Source: Hymenolepis diminuta (lineage: Eukaryota; Platyhelminthes; Cestoda; Cyclophyllidea; Hymenolepididae). Taken from it: 64,000 bases of DNA. Location of the stretch: positions 4,434,397 to 4,498,396 of the forward strand of contig CAADRB010000001.1 in NCBI GenBank assembly GCA_900708905.1, written 5' to 3'. Shown here in pieces: positions 11,620-23,700 of this stretch; within the stretch, counting starts at the first letter, position 1, and each line of letters starts with the position of its first letter. The notes beneath the pieces are model-generated. The model was not told the origin of the DNA. It saw nothing but the letters and a program-made list of their open reading frames with translations, and made no database searches. The translations under genes were made by a program, and so were the position numbers.

Positions 11620-11645
11620 TTACTTGGCGCTGTGTGATATTGTAG
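11620..11645 (+). promoter_or_regulatory. Candidate SL trans-splice acceptor that sets the NSUN4 start
   Basis: GCGCTGTGTGATATTGTAG ends in AG at 11644-11645. In the NSUN4 frame these bases are also the end of a TAG stop, and the frame is open from 11646 onward. No in-frame ATG occurs until 13238 (codon 184). If the SL exon ends in AUG, as in known flatworm SLs, joining at 11645/11646 gives AUG-CCT-ATC in perfect phase. A second AG at 11659-11660 would also be in phase. A cis-splice acceptor for an upstream exon is the alternative. Confidence 0.55.
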
Positions 11646-11750
11646 CCTATCTTACGTGAGTTCCGTCGCTTCTCCTCAAATGCTGCCAAGGCTCGACTTC
11701 AGACGCTGTACTGCATTCAGCGCGAGAAAGGATGGTCGAAAAGATGCAGA
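11646..11750 (+). CDS. NSUN4: NSUN4 exon 1 (mitochondrial presequence)
   Basis: Thirty-five codons ending in WSKRCR before the donor GTAAGA. This frame is chosen because it alone joins in phase 0 to exon 2 and because its end plus KIPLNPANQTALKHFD lines up with the W...KFPAVRLALQNFD region of human NSUN4. The ATG at 11680 reads another frame (MLPRLDFRR...) ending in phase 2, with no matching acceptor. An ATG at 11732 is in phase 1 and would use the AG at 12812, but it lacks a presequence. Confidence 0.7.
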
Positions 11751-14700
11751 GTAAGAAATATTATTCAATTTATTTTTATCTAGAGACCTGAGGGGGGGAG
11801 GGGGGAGGAGGAGTAAATATTTAGTTTTTTATATTTTAAATAATGATCACGTCTCTCATTAAGTCATTTCTTACTGAAGTTACTGCAGCGTTGGATATCT
11901 GTTTCCTAAATTGATGATTCGTAGTCAGAATAGGGCGAAGCTCAAAATGCTTCAGGTGAAAAAAGGGAAAATTCGCCTAGCAACATGAAAAAATATTTGA
12001 TGGCGCAAATTAACTGTAAATGCCTCATGCTGCTGAAATTTCTCGTGTTTCATTGATCTGAAGTTGAAGAGACGAAGATTATTTAATCACCATTTGGCCA
12101 ACTTTAGTTCCATGGATTTTTAAAATTTCATCAAAACTTCGAATGATCTTTCTTTTTATGTGCTTCTAGTGCATTTCTTGATGACTAATCTGGATGATTT
12201 AAATCAAAATTTTTGGACCAAGAGGTTAATATAGTTAACTCCCTATTAACTAAATTTATCGTGAGATTGGAGTGTGTAGCATAGAGTAAATATGTATAAT
12301 TCGGGTGATGCTATTGATAAAATCCTCTCGGTTTGAGTTTGGAGACTCATCGTTTTTTCGTTAGTCATGAATATATTTGCTTTCTGTAATTGTGTTCTCT
12401 TATCGCTCATTTATCGGATTTACTCGAAAGAATTAATATTGAATTAAACTATTTTCACTTCCGTCCACGAAGTTAGAGATCATGCAATGGAAGCGTCTCA
12501 AATATTGTGGATACCTCTTCTCTACCCGTTTCAATCAGTACCGGCTCTTCCATTAATGAACTTGGAAGATATTTAGATCCTTCATAATATATGAATGTAT
12601 AGATCTAGTTATTTTTTACTTCTCAACACCAAAATACCTACAATATCGGTGTGTTCCGTTGCTATTAAAAGTTTCCTAGCTATTATCATTGAATTCACAC
12701 TTAACCCTAACTTTACAACCTTTGGAATTCGATATTTTGTTCACATATTTATTAGTAATCTTTACCGGTCTTCATTATTAATATTCAATTTAGAAAATTC
12801 CTCTGAATCCAGCCAATCAAACAGCGCTAAAACATTTTGATAAATACTACGCTCATGTCTTTGGGGTCACGGCATGGACTGGTATTCGAGTAGCCCTCCT
12901 GACCCCACCAGCCAAGGTGGCCATCCTCAATGCCGTTAATCCAGCCCTTCAGGAATGTCTTGCCGAATTCTACTCGAAAAATTACCTTGATCTATTTACA
13001 GAGTTGACTAAACCAGTCGAGGTCGCTCAAACCTCTCGGAAACCCGAACTCATCCTTCCTCAGCAACTCAAAGATAGGCCAGAATCAGTCTTTCCAAATC
13101 GACAATTTCTCGTACGAGAAGATGCTGTCTCTGATCAGTTGTCAGAATTCGTTCCGGCTACGGAATTCATTGGAGAAAGGGTGATATATACGAGGGATTC
13201 GGACAGGACATTCTTACTGCAAAGCAATTCTAATTTGATGATGTCAGAAACTGTAAATCTCCCGGTCGTAAAAGAAGATACCAACTGGGTGGAATCATTC
13301 AAAAATTTGAAATGCATGGTGTTGCCAACTGGAACATTTTCAGGATTGCCCAGACCGAAGTATAACGGAGGTTGTTATGGTAAGTGTCTTTCTACTTTTA
13401 ACATTTAAGTAGAGTAGTGTTTATAATGTATGTTATATTTGCCAGATTTCTATCCTTTGGACTTGGGTTCGGTGTTGGCTGTTTTACTACTTGATGTTCA
13501 GCCAGAAACTCGGATGTTGGATTTATGCTCAGCACCTGGTGGAAAAGCTGTAGTGTCTTTGCAGACACTCAATTTAAGTAAGTTGGTTGTTATTATTCAT
13601 TGGAAATCAAAGAAATTACAATTTTTGATCGTGAGGTGTTTGGACGCATGAAGCAGGATTACAATGCGAATTAGTGATGAATTCGAGTGAGATAAAATTC
13701 GACATTCAAATTGGACTACTTTATTTGCTTCCTGATTTTACCAATTTGTCCACGTTATAGTTCGTTGCTTATTTACTGGTTTGTTAGATTGAGTGATTCA
13801 TTACATCGTCTCCATATATTCGTCTCTTCTAACAATCAGGACCTGATAGTCGATATCAGATTGCTTAACTTAATTAACTTATCCATATGTGTTTAATGCT
13901 TAATGCTAGTCACGTAAAATTGGCTGCATTTTGGAGGATATAAATAAATCATTTGACTGTGTTAGAATATCCGTTTTCTTCAATATTTCGCTTGATTAGA
14001 AGTTGATAGTTTTTATTTCACCTCAAGTACATATTCAGTTTGGGTCTTCGTGTCCTTTGGATGCTTGGGTCTAATTCGGTTCGGTTCATGTTGATTTTGA
14101 CTTTTGCAGACTGAAAAGGCTGTCTCATAAAGACACTTTCTTCGAGACCTTTCGTCTGACTAAACTGTGTTGATTTCGTCTGATTATATTATTATTTCGG
14201 AATGGGAATAAGTAGGGCTGCGGATACCGTACTTATCTGAAAAGTCAGAGGTCATGAATTCGATGGTCATCTAATTGGGCGAAATAGCCAACTCCACTAA
14301 TTGAATATGGTTAAGAAAAGGAGGGTGACAGAATCCCAGCCCTACGGGAAAGTTCCATAACATAGCCCCTCCCTCGGTTATTTTGTTGAAATGCCTAGAG
14401 AAGGCAGTTTTTCCGCTGTAAACTGTGGTACTATATTGTACTGGTAGTTATTCCATTGTTCCTCACTGCGGGAAAAGGTTGTACAGCTATTAATATACCG
14501 AGGTACCGAGAACTATGTACACCTTCTTTATAAATACCCATGGCAAAGCGAAATAATTTTGCAATAATTAATAATGCGAAAGCATTCAAACAAGCTGATC
14601 GTAAAATAGTCAAGTGAAAGAAGTCAAATAGGGGGAAAGAATAGTCAGCTATCCTATTTTATTTTAAATCCCAATTCATCATGTTTCACACATAATTCGT

Positions 14701-17700
14701 TGCGTCATGTCCTCATATTTGAAAGATCAAAATTCTGATATCAGATCCGCAATGTTTGGAACCAGTTGAATTGTTAGTGGCTGAGCAGGCCATCTTGATA
14801 CGTTTGTTCCTTCTGAAGACATTCATAGATGACGCTAAAATTATGACATTAGGCAGTCGTATTTATAGAACGACTGCTCATATAGGACCTAGATTCAACT
14901 GCCCTGTTTATCTAGTAATACGAGATTTGTTTAACTTTCCAGTTTAAATTTCGATATCTAACTCACATTCTTCTAGTAGAATAGAGTTGTATGATTTTAA
15001 ATAGTTGATTTTTGTGAATCATTAATTGTATATTGACTACGTCAAGAATACATGTCTTCAGAAAAGAAATAGTCAATTCAAATTTCAAGAATATTTGTCT
15101 CTGTCCTTCAGTTTTTTGGTTTTTTCTCCATATAAGTAGCATTTTACCCCTATCGTGAATCGGTTGTTAATTTTTGTCACTGTTTTTCCCCGTCAAATAT
15201 GATTTATCCCTTTTCATCCCTTTTCCCCATTATTTAATCACTAAGTGTAAGTTTCCATCTTCTACTTAGCCACCTTTTTACTTTTCCCGTTACATAACTG
15301 ACACTTTCTCTCTGTTGTTAATTACTTATGTCCATTCGAGTATATGAAACGGCAAGCGATTCTGATAAGGCATGCAACGGGGGAGAGATCATAAATTAGG
15401 TCGTGGAGTTAGAGCATTAAAAGACATATCATAATTGAATTCTTGGGGCATTGAGCTCCCCGTGTTCTCGTAAATAGTAATGCTTAATATCCTACTGTTC
15501 AAATTTATTGATTTGATTTCCAGTTTCATGGATGAGATTATGTAGGGAATATTCAGAGATTGTCAACAGTTTAATTTAATTCTGTGGCTTGTCACGCCAC
15601 CTGGATTTATTTGTATCTTTTAACAGCCAAGAGCTGTTAGATGAGACCACCAGCGATTGTTTAACCTTGTAGAGCTCTGTAGTGTAAATATTAAGTTGCC
15701 TCTAATAACTAACCTCGAAAAGTTTAAAAGAGTAATAGTTCAGCAGGTTATCTCAGTTATGTATCGTACTTACGAAGCTATAAATTTCTTCGAACAGGTA
15801 TGTAATAATTTACTAATGTAGATCGGAGTTTAAAGTGGTGTTCATAAATCCATTCGTTACTGTCACCATACGTCTAAAAATTTTTCCTAAGTGAATTTTT
15901 TTATTTCTATTTTATTCAAGTGAGCTTAAAGTGACAATGATTAATCTCGATGGAGTTAGAATTTCCCTCCGAAATTCCAAGCTGAAATTTATAAACTAAC
16001 TACTCACAATTCCTCAAGCTCCTCTGTCTTGTGTTAGAGGTGACAATTTGATGGGCAATTTAAAATAAAGTTGTCTTTTTTTTCCAGTTTTCACTCAGTG
16101 ACTTTCTAAGTCTTGCCTTTCAATCATTTTTTGGAAGTCATTGCTAAAGGTTATTTTTAAACCCTGTTATAAAATAATTATGTTGTTTTACTAAAGTGAC
16201 AAAGTCATAATAGGCCAGTTTATTCGACATGATATTGGTACTAATTGGTTTTACTCAAGGTAAAACCAACTAATTATTATCTTTAATAATGAGGGAACAC
16301 ATAGATATGAAAACAGTAAATGGACTAAAACGGGAGTGAAGGATTTGGGCAGATGTAGATGTAGAGGTGTCAGGGGATCAAGAGCCTTACTTCATTGAAG
16401 TTGTGAATCCATCGGACTGTCCACATTTTGGCTTAATAGTTAGAGTGCGTTGTGTCATATCCCAGTATTCCTAGTTTCAAATTTCAGACTTCTACCCCTT
16501 GTTGCCTGAGGTGGTTCATGCCCTCGATAATGTTAATTTAATTGAGCTGTTGGTTATTCCACCAAAATTCATTTATCTACTGCAGTATTCAAGACTAACT
16601 ATGGTTTTAATAAAAGCAGAATTCATCCAAGGTGAATAAATAAGTTTTATAGGAGAAATAATGGTAGTAGTAATACTAATACTCAACAAAATACTGATGA
16701 AAATCAACGTTAGTGGTTGTTCTTGGGAAGAAGACATTCTCTGAGTAAGAAATTCTCGATTGGGCATTCCTTTGACCGTAATTATTATTCTGTTTATTTG
16801 GTCGTATTATTTCCATTGTGATTGGAAATATATCATCAGGTTGTAACAGAAGTTCTGCCCAATTTTTGGGCTGTGTTTAGGGCACGATTACTTCAATTTA
16901 CCTTGTTAATGTTGTATGCCTACCTATGGTAATCAATAAAACATTATTTCTTCTTTCAGATTGTGTGATAATTATCGTTATTAATGACTATTTCTAGCCC
17001 TAATGTTTACGACTAAATAAAGAGCATATGAGGCGTATTTTACTGTTTGAATTTCATCAAGGAAATACGGCAAGCTTAGCAGCAAAAACACTCAAACACA
17101 CTTATAGAAATGATATTGTGAATGAAAAGACCTGTAGAAGGTGGTTTTCTGCAGGTGGTTTCAAAAGGGATGGCTTCAGTCAGAAAGACGAGCTGAGAGC
17201 AGGATGCTCAAAAAATTCAATTTCGAGCAATTGAAAGTTGCCGTTGATGAGAATCTAACCTGCACTACTAGAGAACTGAGCAAAACCTTTAACGTAAGCC
17301 ATTATTCGACCATATAGAGGGAAATGAAAGATTTGGCTGGGAAAGTCTTAAAAGCTAGGATATGGGTCTCACACGATTTGTCAGAAATCAACAAACAACA
17401 GCGTGTGACCTGTTGTCTTTCACTGCGTTCTTGTGAACTCCAGGCGCCTTTTTTAGACCGAATCATAACTGACAGCGATGAGAAGTGGTGGATCCTTCAC
17501 AACAGTGTTAAGCGCAAAAGACAGTGGCTAAGTCGTGGTTCACAGCGAGCCAACCAACAATCCCACAACCGAGACAATTCGGGACTGCACCCGNNNNNNN
17601 NNNNNNNNNNNNNNNNNNNNNNNNNNNNNNNNNNNNNNNNNNNNNNNNNNNNNNNNNNNNNNNNNNNNNNNNNNNNNNNNNNNNNNNNNNNNNNNNNNNN

Positions 17701-20700
17701 NNNNNCTAATGAGTGACAATCAAACAATAATATGCGAAGTTTACTGTCAGCAGCTAACTCGTTTAAAAGCAGTTAACGAGAGGCAGAATAAACGGTCTTC
17801 TTTGATCAGCTGAAATGGAGTGATCCTGCACCATGACAATGCTAGACCCCACACTTCAAGAGCAACCAAAAATCTGTTTGATGAATTTGGCTGAGAAGTC
17901 ATGCATCACCCACTATATTCTCCCGATCTTGTACCAACCGATTTTCATCTTTTCAGGAGCTTACAGAATCATTCAATGGGACTTAAAGGGCTTACTTCAA
18001 GAGAAGAGAAGAGGTCGAAATGAAGGAGCTAGTTTCTTTTTTGATTGCAAAATGGCTAAATTTTATGAAGAAGGAATGAGAAAGCTTATGGCAAGATGGG
18101 AAGATGTAATTAATAAAAATGTTGATTATGGTGATCACTAAATGTATTTTTGACGAAATTTTCACTTTAATTCAAAGTAAAAAAAAATGGGCAGTACTTC
18201 TGTTACAACCTGATAGTATTTGTAAACATATTCTGATGAAAATACAGATAGACATGTAATTATTATATTTGTTGAATTTTATTCTCAGTTTTATGAAAAG
18301 TGTTTTCATTTTCCAATCTTTGGAGAATATTCCGAAACATTTCCGGTTAAACATCTCGATTTTGAAATCTTGCTATTAACATCCCAGAAGGGTACCTCAA
18401 CACCATTACTATCCTCTCATTTAGATTATTGTTCTCAACAATTATCTTGAATAGAGGGACAGCATTATTAAGCCTCCTTGATGAGAAACTTTAAATTTAC
18501 TGAAACTGACGTCTGACTTCGCAAACGAGTAAGATAACCACTATGCCACCGACGCACATTATTTCAAAGCAGATCTTCATAGATATTTTAAATCCCAATT
18601 ACCTTTTGTTTTCTGTCAATTCTTTATCTAACAGTAAATAATCCATTTTTAGAACATCTTGTCTGTACGGATGTCTCGGCCACGCGTTTAGAGCGTCTTC
18701 GCATTGTTTTAAATGGATTCGCTTGGGGTATTGGACACGACCGTCCTGGTTTTCCTTCCGTTGAGGTTTACTCTACTGCTTCCCTGTTGCGAAACAGTAA
18801 AAATCGAGGTGGCCAACGTTTCTCTAGAGTCCTTGTCGACGTACCCTGTTCAACAGATCGGGATGCACTCACCTCGATATCTGGTGGGTACTTCGCTCGT
18901 GGAAAGGGTTCCGAACGAATTGGTCTACCGGAAACTCAGAAGAGGTTGCTTCGGTAAGATTGTGGTTTGGCGATTTTGATAAGAAATTATGATCAAGCCT
19001 TTGAAAATTCTCTTGTAGAACACACCTAATGAAGCAGAATGATCAATATGAAATTCGAAATGATGGAAAATGAAGAAGGTTCCCTTTTAATCACACTCCA
19101 CCACTGCGTGTCATTTTAATAATTATTATTGTACATTGTGTAGTTATTATCCACATTTAGCTATAAACTATTCGCAAGAGGTAATCAAATAAGAAAGTTG
19201 AAATTCAAGAAGGTCATATCTAAGCGTTTGGAAATTTTCCTGGTAGATATCATAGAAGTTTTTAATTATTGATGCAATTATAAATTGGCTAACTATTTGA
19301 GGAATATAATCGCTTGAGAATTTCATAGTCACTATTATATGAATTTTGATTCTGGATGTAAACGTAAATGTAAATAATCCACACCATTACGTTCCGTTTT
19401 TATAAGTTTCGCGATGAGTCTACTTGGCTTTCTTTGGTTAAACTAATTAAATGGACAGTTATATTAGCATCGGAATCGCTTTATATGAAATATATCCTAT
19501 AGTCACTAAGTGTGAATTAATGCGATTTACGGAGCACATTTTGCTAAGGCAATATTTATCCTATATGGACGCAGAGAAGAGTGCTCTATTAATGTTATTA
19601 CCACCATTTGTTTGATGTTGCCAGTCTAAAAACAAACGGGTTTATATCCGAGAGGAAGAATTTATTTCCATAAACTGATCTTATCTCCTTTCATGCTTCG
19701 TTTGATACGCATTAGAGCGTACTTGAGTGACCAACTGATCTATTTTATATTCACTTTTATTTTTTCACTCTATCGTAAACAAATTTATTTCACAGCTGGT
19801 GTTCTATGTTTTATTGAGTTAAAATAATTTTAGAATTTGTTTCCATTTTCATTGTGCCCTAGGCCAAATTCAGTTTTTACTTTCATTAAACTCTAGAGCT
19901 GTTCTTTAGAGAAACTCGCATTCTGCAACTCCTCTTTTTGATAAGATTTAACCAGTGTAGTTGGCTATCCGCTTCACAGTGGATGTACACCAATGATTAT
20001 CGATCGATGGTATGCTTGTTGGTCACTTTCGATTTATTAGTCATTTCGGCATCGAAACAAATTCAAATTTCTCCTCTATGCAGTCCAACTCGATTAAAAG
20101 CCAATATTTAGATTACTGATTATTAAATACATGATGTGCGCTGTAGAAATATCGATCAACACATGTAAGAGGCAATAGCATCGATGTCCACCGGAACACA
20201 TTCAGCAAACGGCACTAGCTGAATTCGGTAAAATGATTAATGGCATAAAGCCTATTTCTCTTCGGGACGCTACCTCTCATATTAAGATGTATGTTGGTCA
20301 ATTCCGTATGCATCGTTGATGTAGGGGAATGACCTCTGCTAATTCCGAGTTCACGGGATAATTACTAACCTATGCACACCTAGTAAATGGCCTACTGGGT
20401 AATATGTTTTCTTGAGAATTGGCAAAATAAGGGTTTCTCGTCAGCGAATCTCCAGGATGTTACTGTTCTCAAAAGTGGTGCTGGAAGATGTTTTCCTTCG
20501 TCGGACTTTGGAATTTAATTATTCTGATCGATTAAATAAGGATACTGAAGATAATAAGTCTGTCATACAAGATCACTTAAAGTTCTTCACATTTAGCTTA
20601 CTTTAAATCATTGAAGTTCATATTTATGCACCCATGATCATTCTGTTTTCGAAGTTATATATTTTACTATAATCTATTTTAATAATATTGCCTTTTTGTC

Positions 20701-23700
20701 AAGTTGTAAAATATATATTTTTCCAGTAAATGAGCTAAATTTTAATTGTTATCTTAAATGCGATGAATAATTTCTCATGTGGCTTTTGTTTTTTAGTTAG
20801 GTCTGAGAAATGTGTCCAGAATGTCTATGAATCACTTACCCGCTAGCAAGGCCGCAAATTATTCAAATGCTAAAGAAATATGGCTAGAGTTAAGAAAGAG
20901 TCCTATATTTTGGTAATTTGGAGTTGATATTATCTGTCTATAATATTTAAAATTTTGTTCTCCACTTTCAGTGTTGGATTTTCAACTAAATGTATTGTAT
21001 GCACCCTGGGTTTTGAATTGTAGTAAACGTTGATACTTGAAATTTGAACAGTGAACATTGTCATTAAGTAAAAAAGTGGGCGACTGGAATTCAACTTGAT
21101 TTCCCCATTCGATTCGCTGCTTCCTGTTGACCTCCTCCCTTTGCTTTTCGTCAGACTTTTTTACTATTGTGTATGATTAGATGTTTCCTTGTGATCTAAA
21201 ACTGCATATTTATTTTACCTCCCTGTGGATTACAAACCATTACTATAAACACGTCTATCTATCATCTTTATAATTAAATAGGGGTTTTTCTGTAGGGGGT
21301 TATAGGTTGGTCTCATGGAGTTGAGATTAGGATGCGGGTTTCCTGGTGTTCTGTTAAAAGTATTAAGTTTTCGGCCTCCGTCGATGGGCCTTTTGACATG
21401 AATCCATAAAAAGGAGTTTTTTTGAATGTGCACTAGGATAAAGACATTTACATTTTGGATTATCTTTTCAGAGCCCGGTTTATCAATTGATAAGTATCTC
21501 ATGGTGAATTTCAGTAATATAAAGAGACCGATGCTCAGACCCGGGAGAATAAATGCTGGAGAAGTAGATGCAGTGTATCTTCAAGACAGTTATTTAATTG
21601 ACATTATACTATGCAAGGCAATCAAGATTTTATGTGGTTGACTTTTCAAGGTCGGACTGCCAACGATTTGATGATAGCTTTATTTGTACAGTTTGTTTAT
21701 ACTGCCAAAACTCCTAGAGCGAAAAATCTTTGTTTACAGGCAGATCCGGAGAATAATCGGAGAGTAAGTACTATCATTTTTAAAACAGATGGCGTTTCAT
21801 AATATAGTATTTCATCCTTATGAGAGGACACGTAGAACAAGAAGGATTTTTTGGAAATTATCTCCGTTTAAATTTTTAGTGTCTCAAACTGAGAATTCCG
21901 TTTATTTCTAGAAAATGGTTTAGTTTATCCAATATCAAAACCTTATTTACACGAGTCTAACTTTATCTTACTGAAATGAAGTCGGGATTATGGAGTTAGA
22001 TTAAATAAACCGTCTACTTTAGCTAAAACACTATCCAAAAGCATCCGTCAGCTTCAACTTAGTGATCTGTTTTACATCCCTTCTCTGTTTAATAATTTAA
22101 CTGGAATAGCAATCATGAAGACTTCGCCTCTTTTATCATAACCGCTATTACTTTATTCTACGCTTCAGAATTTCAATTGACAAACCTGAGTATTCAGATA
22201 AATTATGTAGGAATTTAAAATGCCAGGCGTATTTTAGCTAGCCAGTTTTTTTCTCCATTCAGCGACTTGAGTTTGAATTTTTCATGTTTTTTGTTTAATT
22301 ACATGCAGTTAACGCGCAGCTCAATCATCGTAAGTCCCTTAAGTTACTTATAAACTTGTTTAACTCATCAAAGCTCTTGTATTTTAATTTAAATCTATCG
22401 CTTCTTCCCTATTTCTGACTCTCTCCTACTGGATTACTTCTTCCACCGTATTATCAATGAGAGATAGACAGCTATTAACGATCTCATAATTCAAAATTCA
22501 CGTAGCTTTCTCTTTTCTTTCTATACTTTTCCCCTTGTGGTAAGCATGATATAGGCTAAAATTGAGTATTTTGGGAAAATTTCTCTCTTTTTATTATCTT
22601 TTACGATATCTGTCTCAGAAACGTAATAATTTTTGTTGCCGTTTTAAAATCTAGATTAGAGGTTAATCTGAACGCTTTAATCTTAATGCTATCTTTAAGC
22701 CAGAACTTTTATTTTGACAGGAGCACCAAGTAGTGGAAGATGAGCGTTCAATAAAAATTAACCATCTTTTCTAATCATTCTTGTACAGAATCATATCAGT
22801 CAGCTTTCTTAAAAAGGGAAACAAAAACATACACTCTTTGATCAGATATTTGCTGATAGCATTAGGACCGTTTTATCGGATAAGGTAATTAAACAAGATA
22901 TTTGCAACCGCTGCATGATTCATAATAATTATTAAACGAGGCGATGGAAAGTTACTATAGGTGTTTAAATATTCAAGAACGTGCCGAGTTAGCGATGCAC
23001 TTTGAGAGTTGAAAAGCTGTTATTCATGTGCAAAAGATGGTGACAGATCAGCAAATGTGTACATGCTCAAATCGACGCAAAGATCTTTGAAGGAGTACTA
23101 GCATTTAGATATCTAATTTTGATCCCTAACTAGCCTGCAGACTGTGGCTTCTATCTTCCACCCATCTTTATTGGGATGACAGTTGCTATTAACAAGGCTT
23201 ATTAGCAGTAGCCTTAGATGAAAGACGAGATAAGATCAAAGAGACACAGTGGTGCTGGTAGATGCCATGGGTTCGGCGGAAGGTTGTTGCAGTTACAGCA
23301 GGTGGATGAAGTGTAGTCTTACAGAGGGGATGTGTATTAGTTTGATAGAAGCAAGGGAGAGAAAAGACAAGAAGTGACGACTAGGTGTTTGTGTTGGAGA
23401 GGCATTGCAGATATTTAGCGGTCAGCGAGTTTCTGCTCAGATATCATTCCACCACGAAGCTAATGCAAAGAACTGGACGGGTTGTGAACCTAGCTGAAAG
23501 GTTTTAGGACCTTACCGGTCATGGAGACAGTAACCTAACAATGGTAACTCAAGGAACACTTAAGTGATTAATGATCACCCCGATTATAAATCACTTGATG
23601 ACGCTTGATAATTCCGCAGGGAAACTTGAGGTCACGTCAGTATACTAGACACTCCACGTTCTGCATATAGGGTATAGTCACGTATCCTTGAGGTCAAGTA

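Noticed and set aside
11680..11750. ATG at 11680 (MLPRLDFRRC...) as the NSUN4 start
   Set aside because: It looks like a targeting peptide, but ends in phase 2 at the donor, while the usable exon-2 acceptors need phase 0 or 1. It also does not continue into the conserved N-terminus.
12917..13408. NSUN4 exon 2 as a free-standing gene starting at GTG 12917
   Set aside because: The frame is open back to 12794 with conserved residues (ALKHFDKYY) before it, and a good donor at 13380 ends the exon before the apparent stop.
17324..17813. Open frames crossing the N run at 17594-17705
   Set aside because: N codons cannot contain stops; these frames are artefacts.
17833..18141. 102-codon open frame beginning MTMLDPTLQ, also seen at 63645-63953 on the minus strand
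   Set aside because: Its first two thirds are the transposase in a shifted frame (the true frame reads HHDNARPHTSRATK); only the last third (FFDCKMAKFYEEG on) is true mariner. It is open by chance and present twice only because the transposon is.
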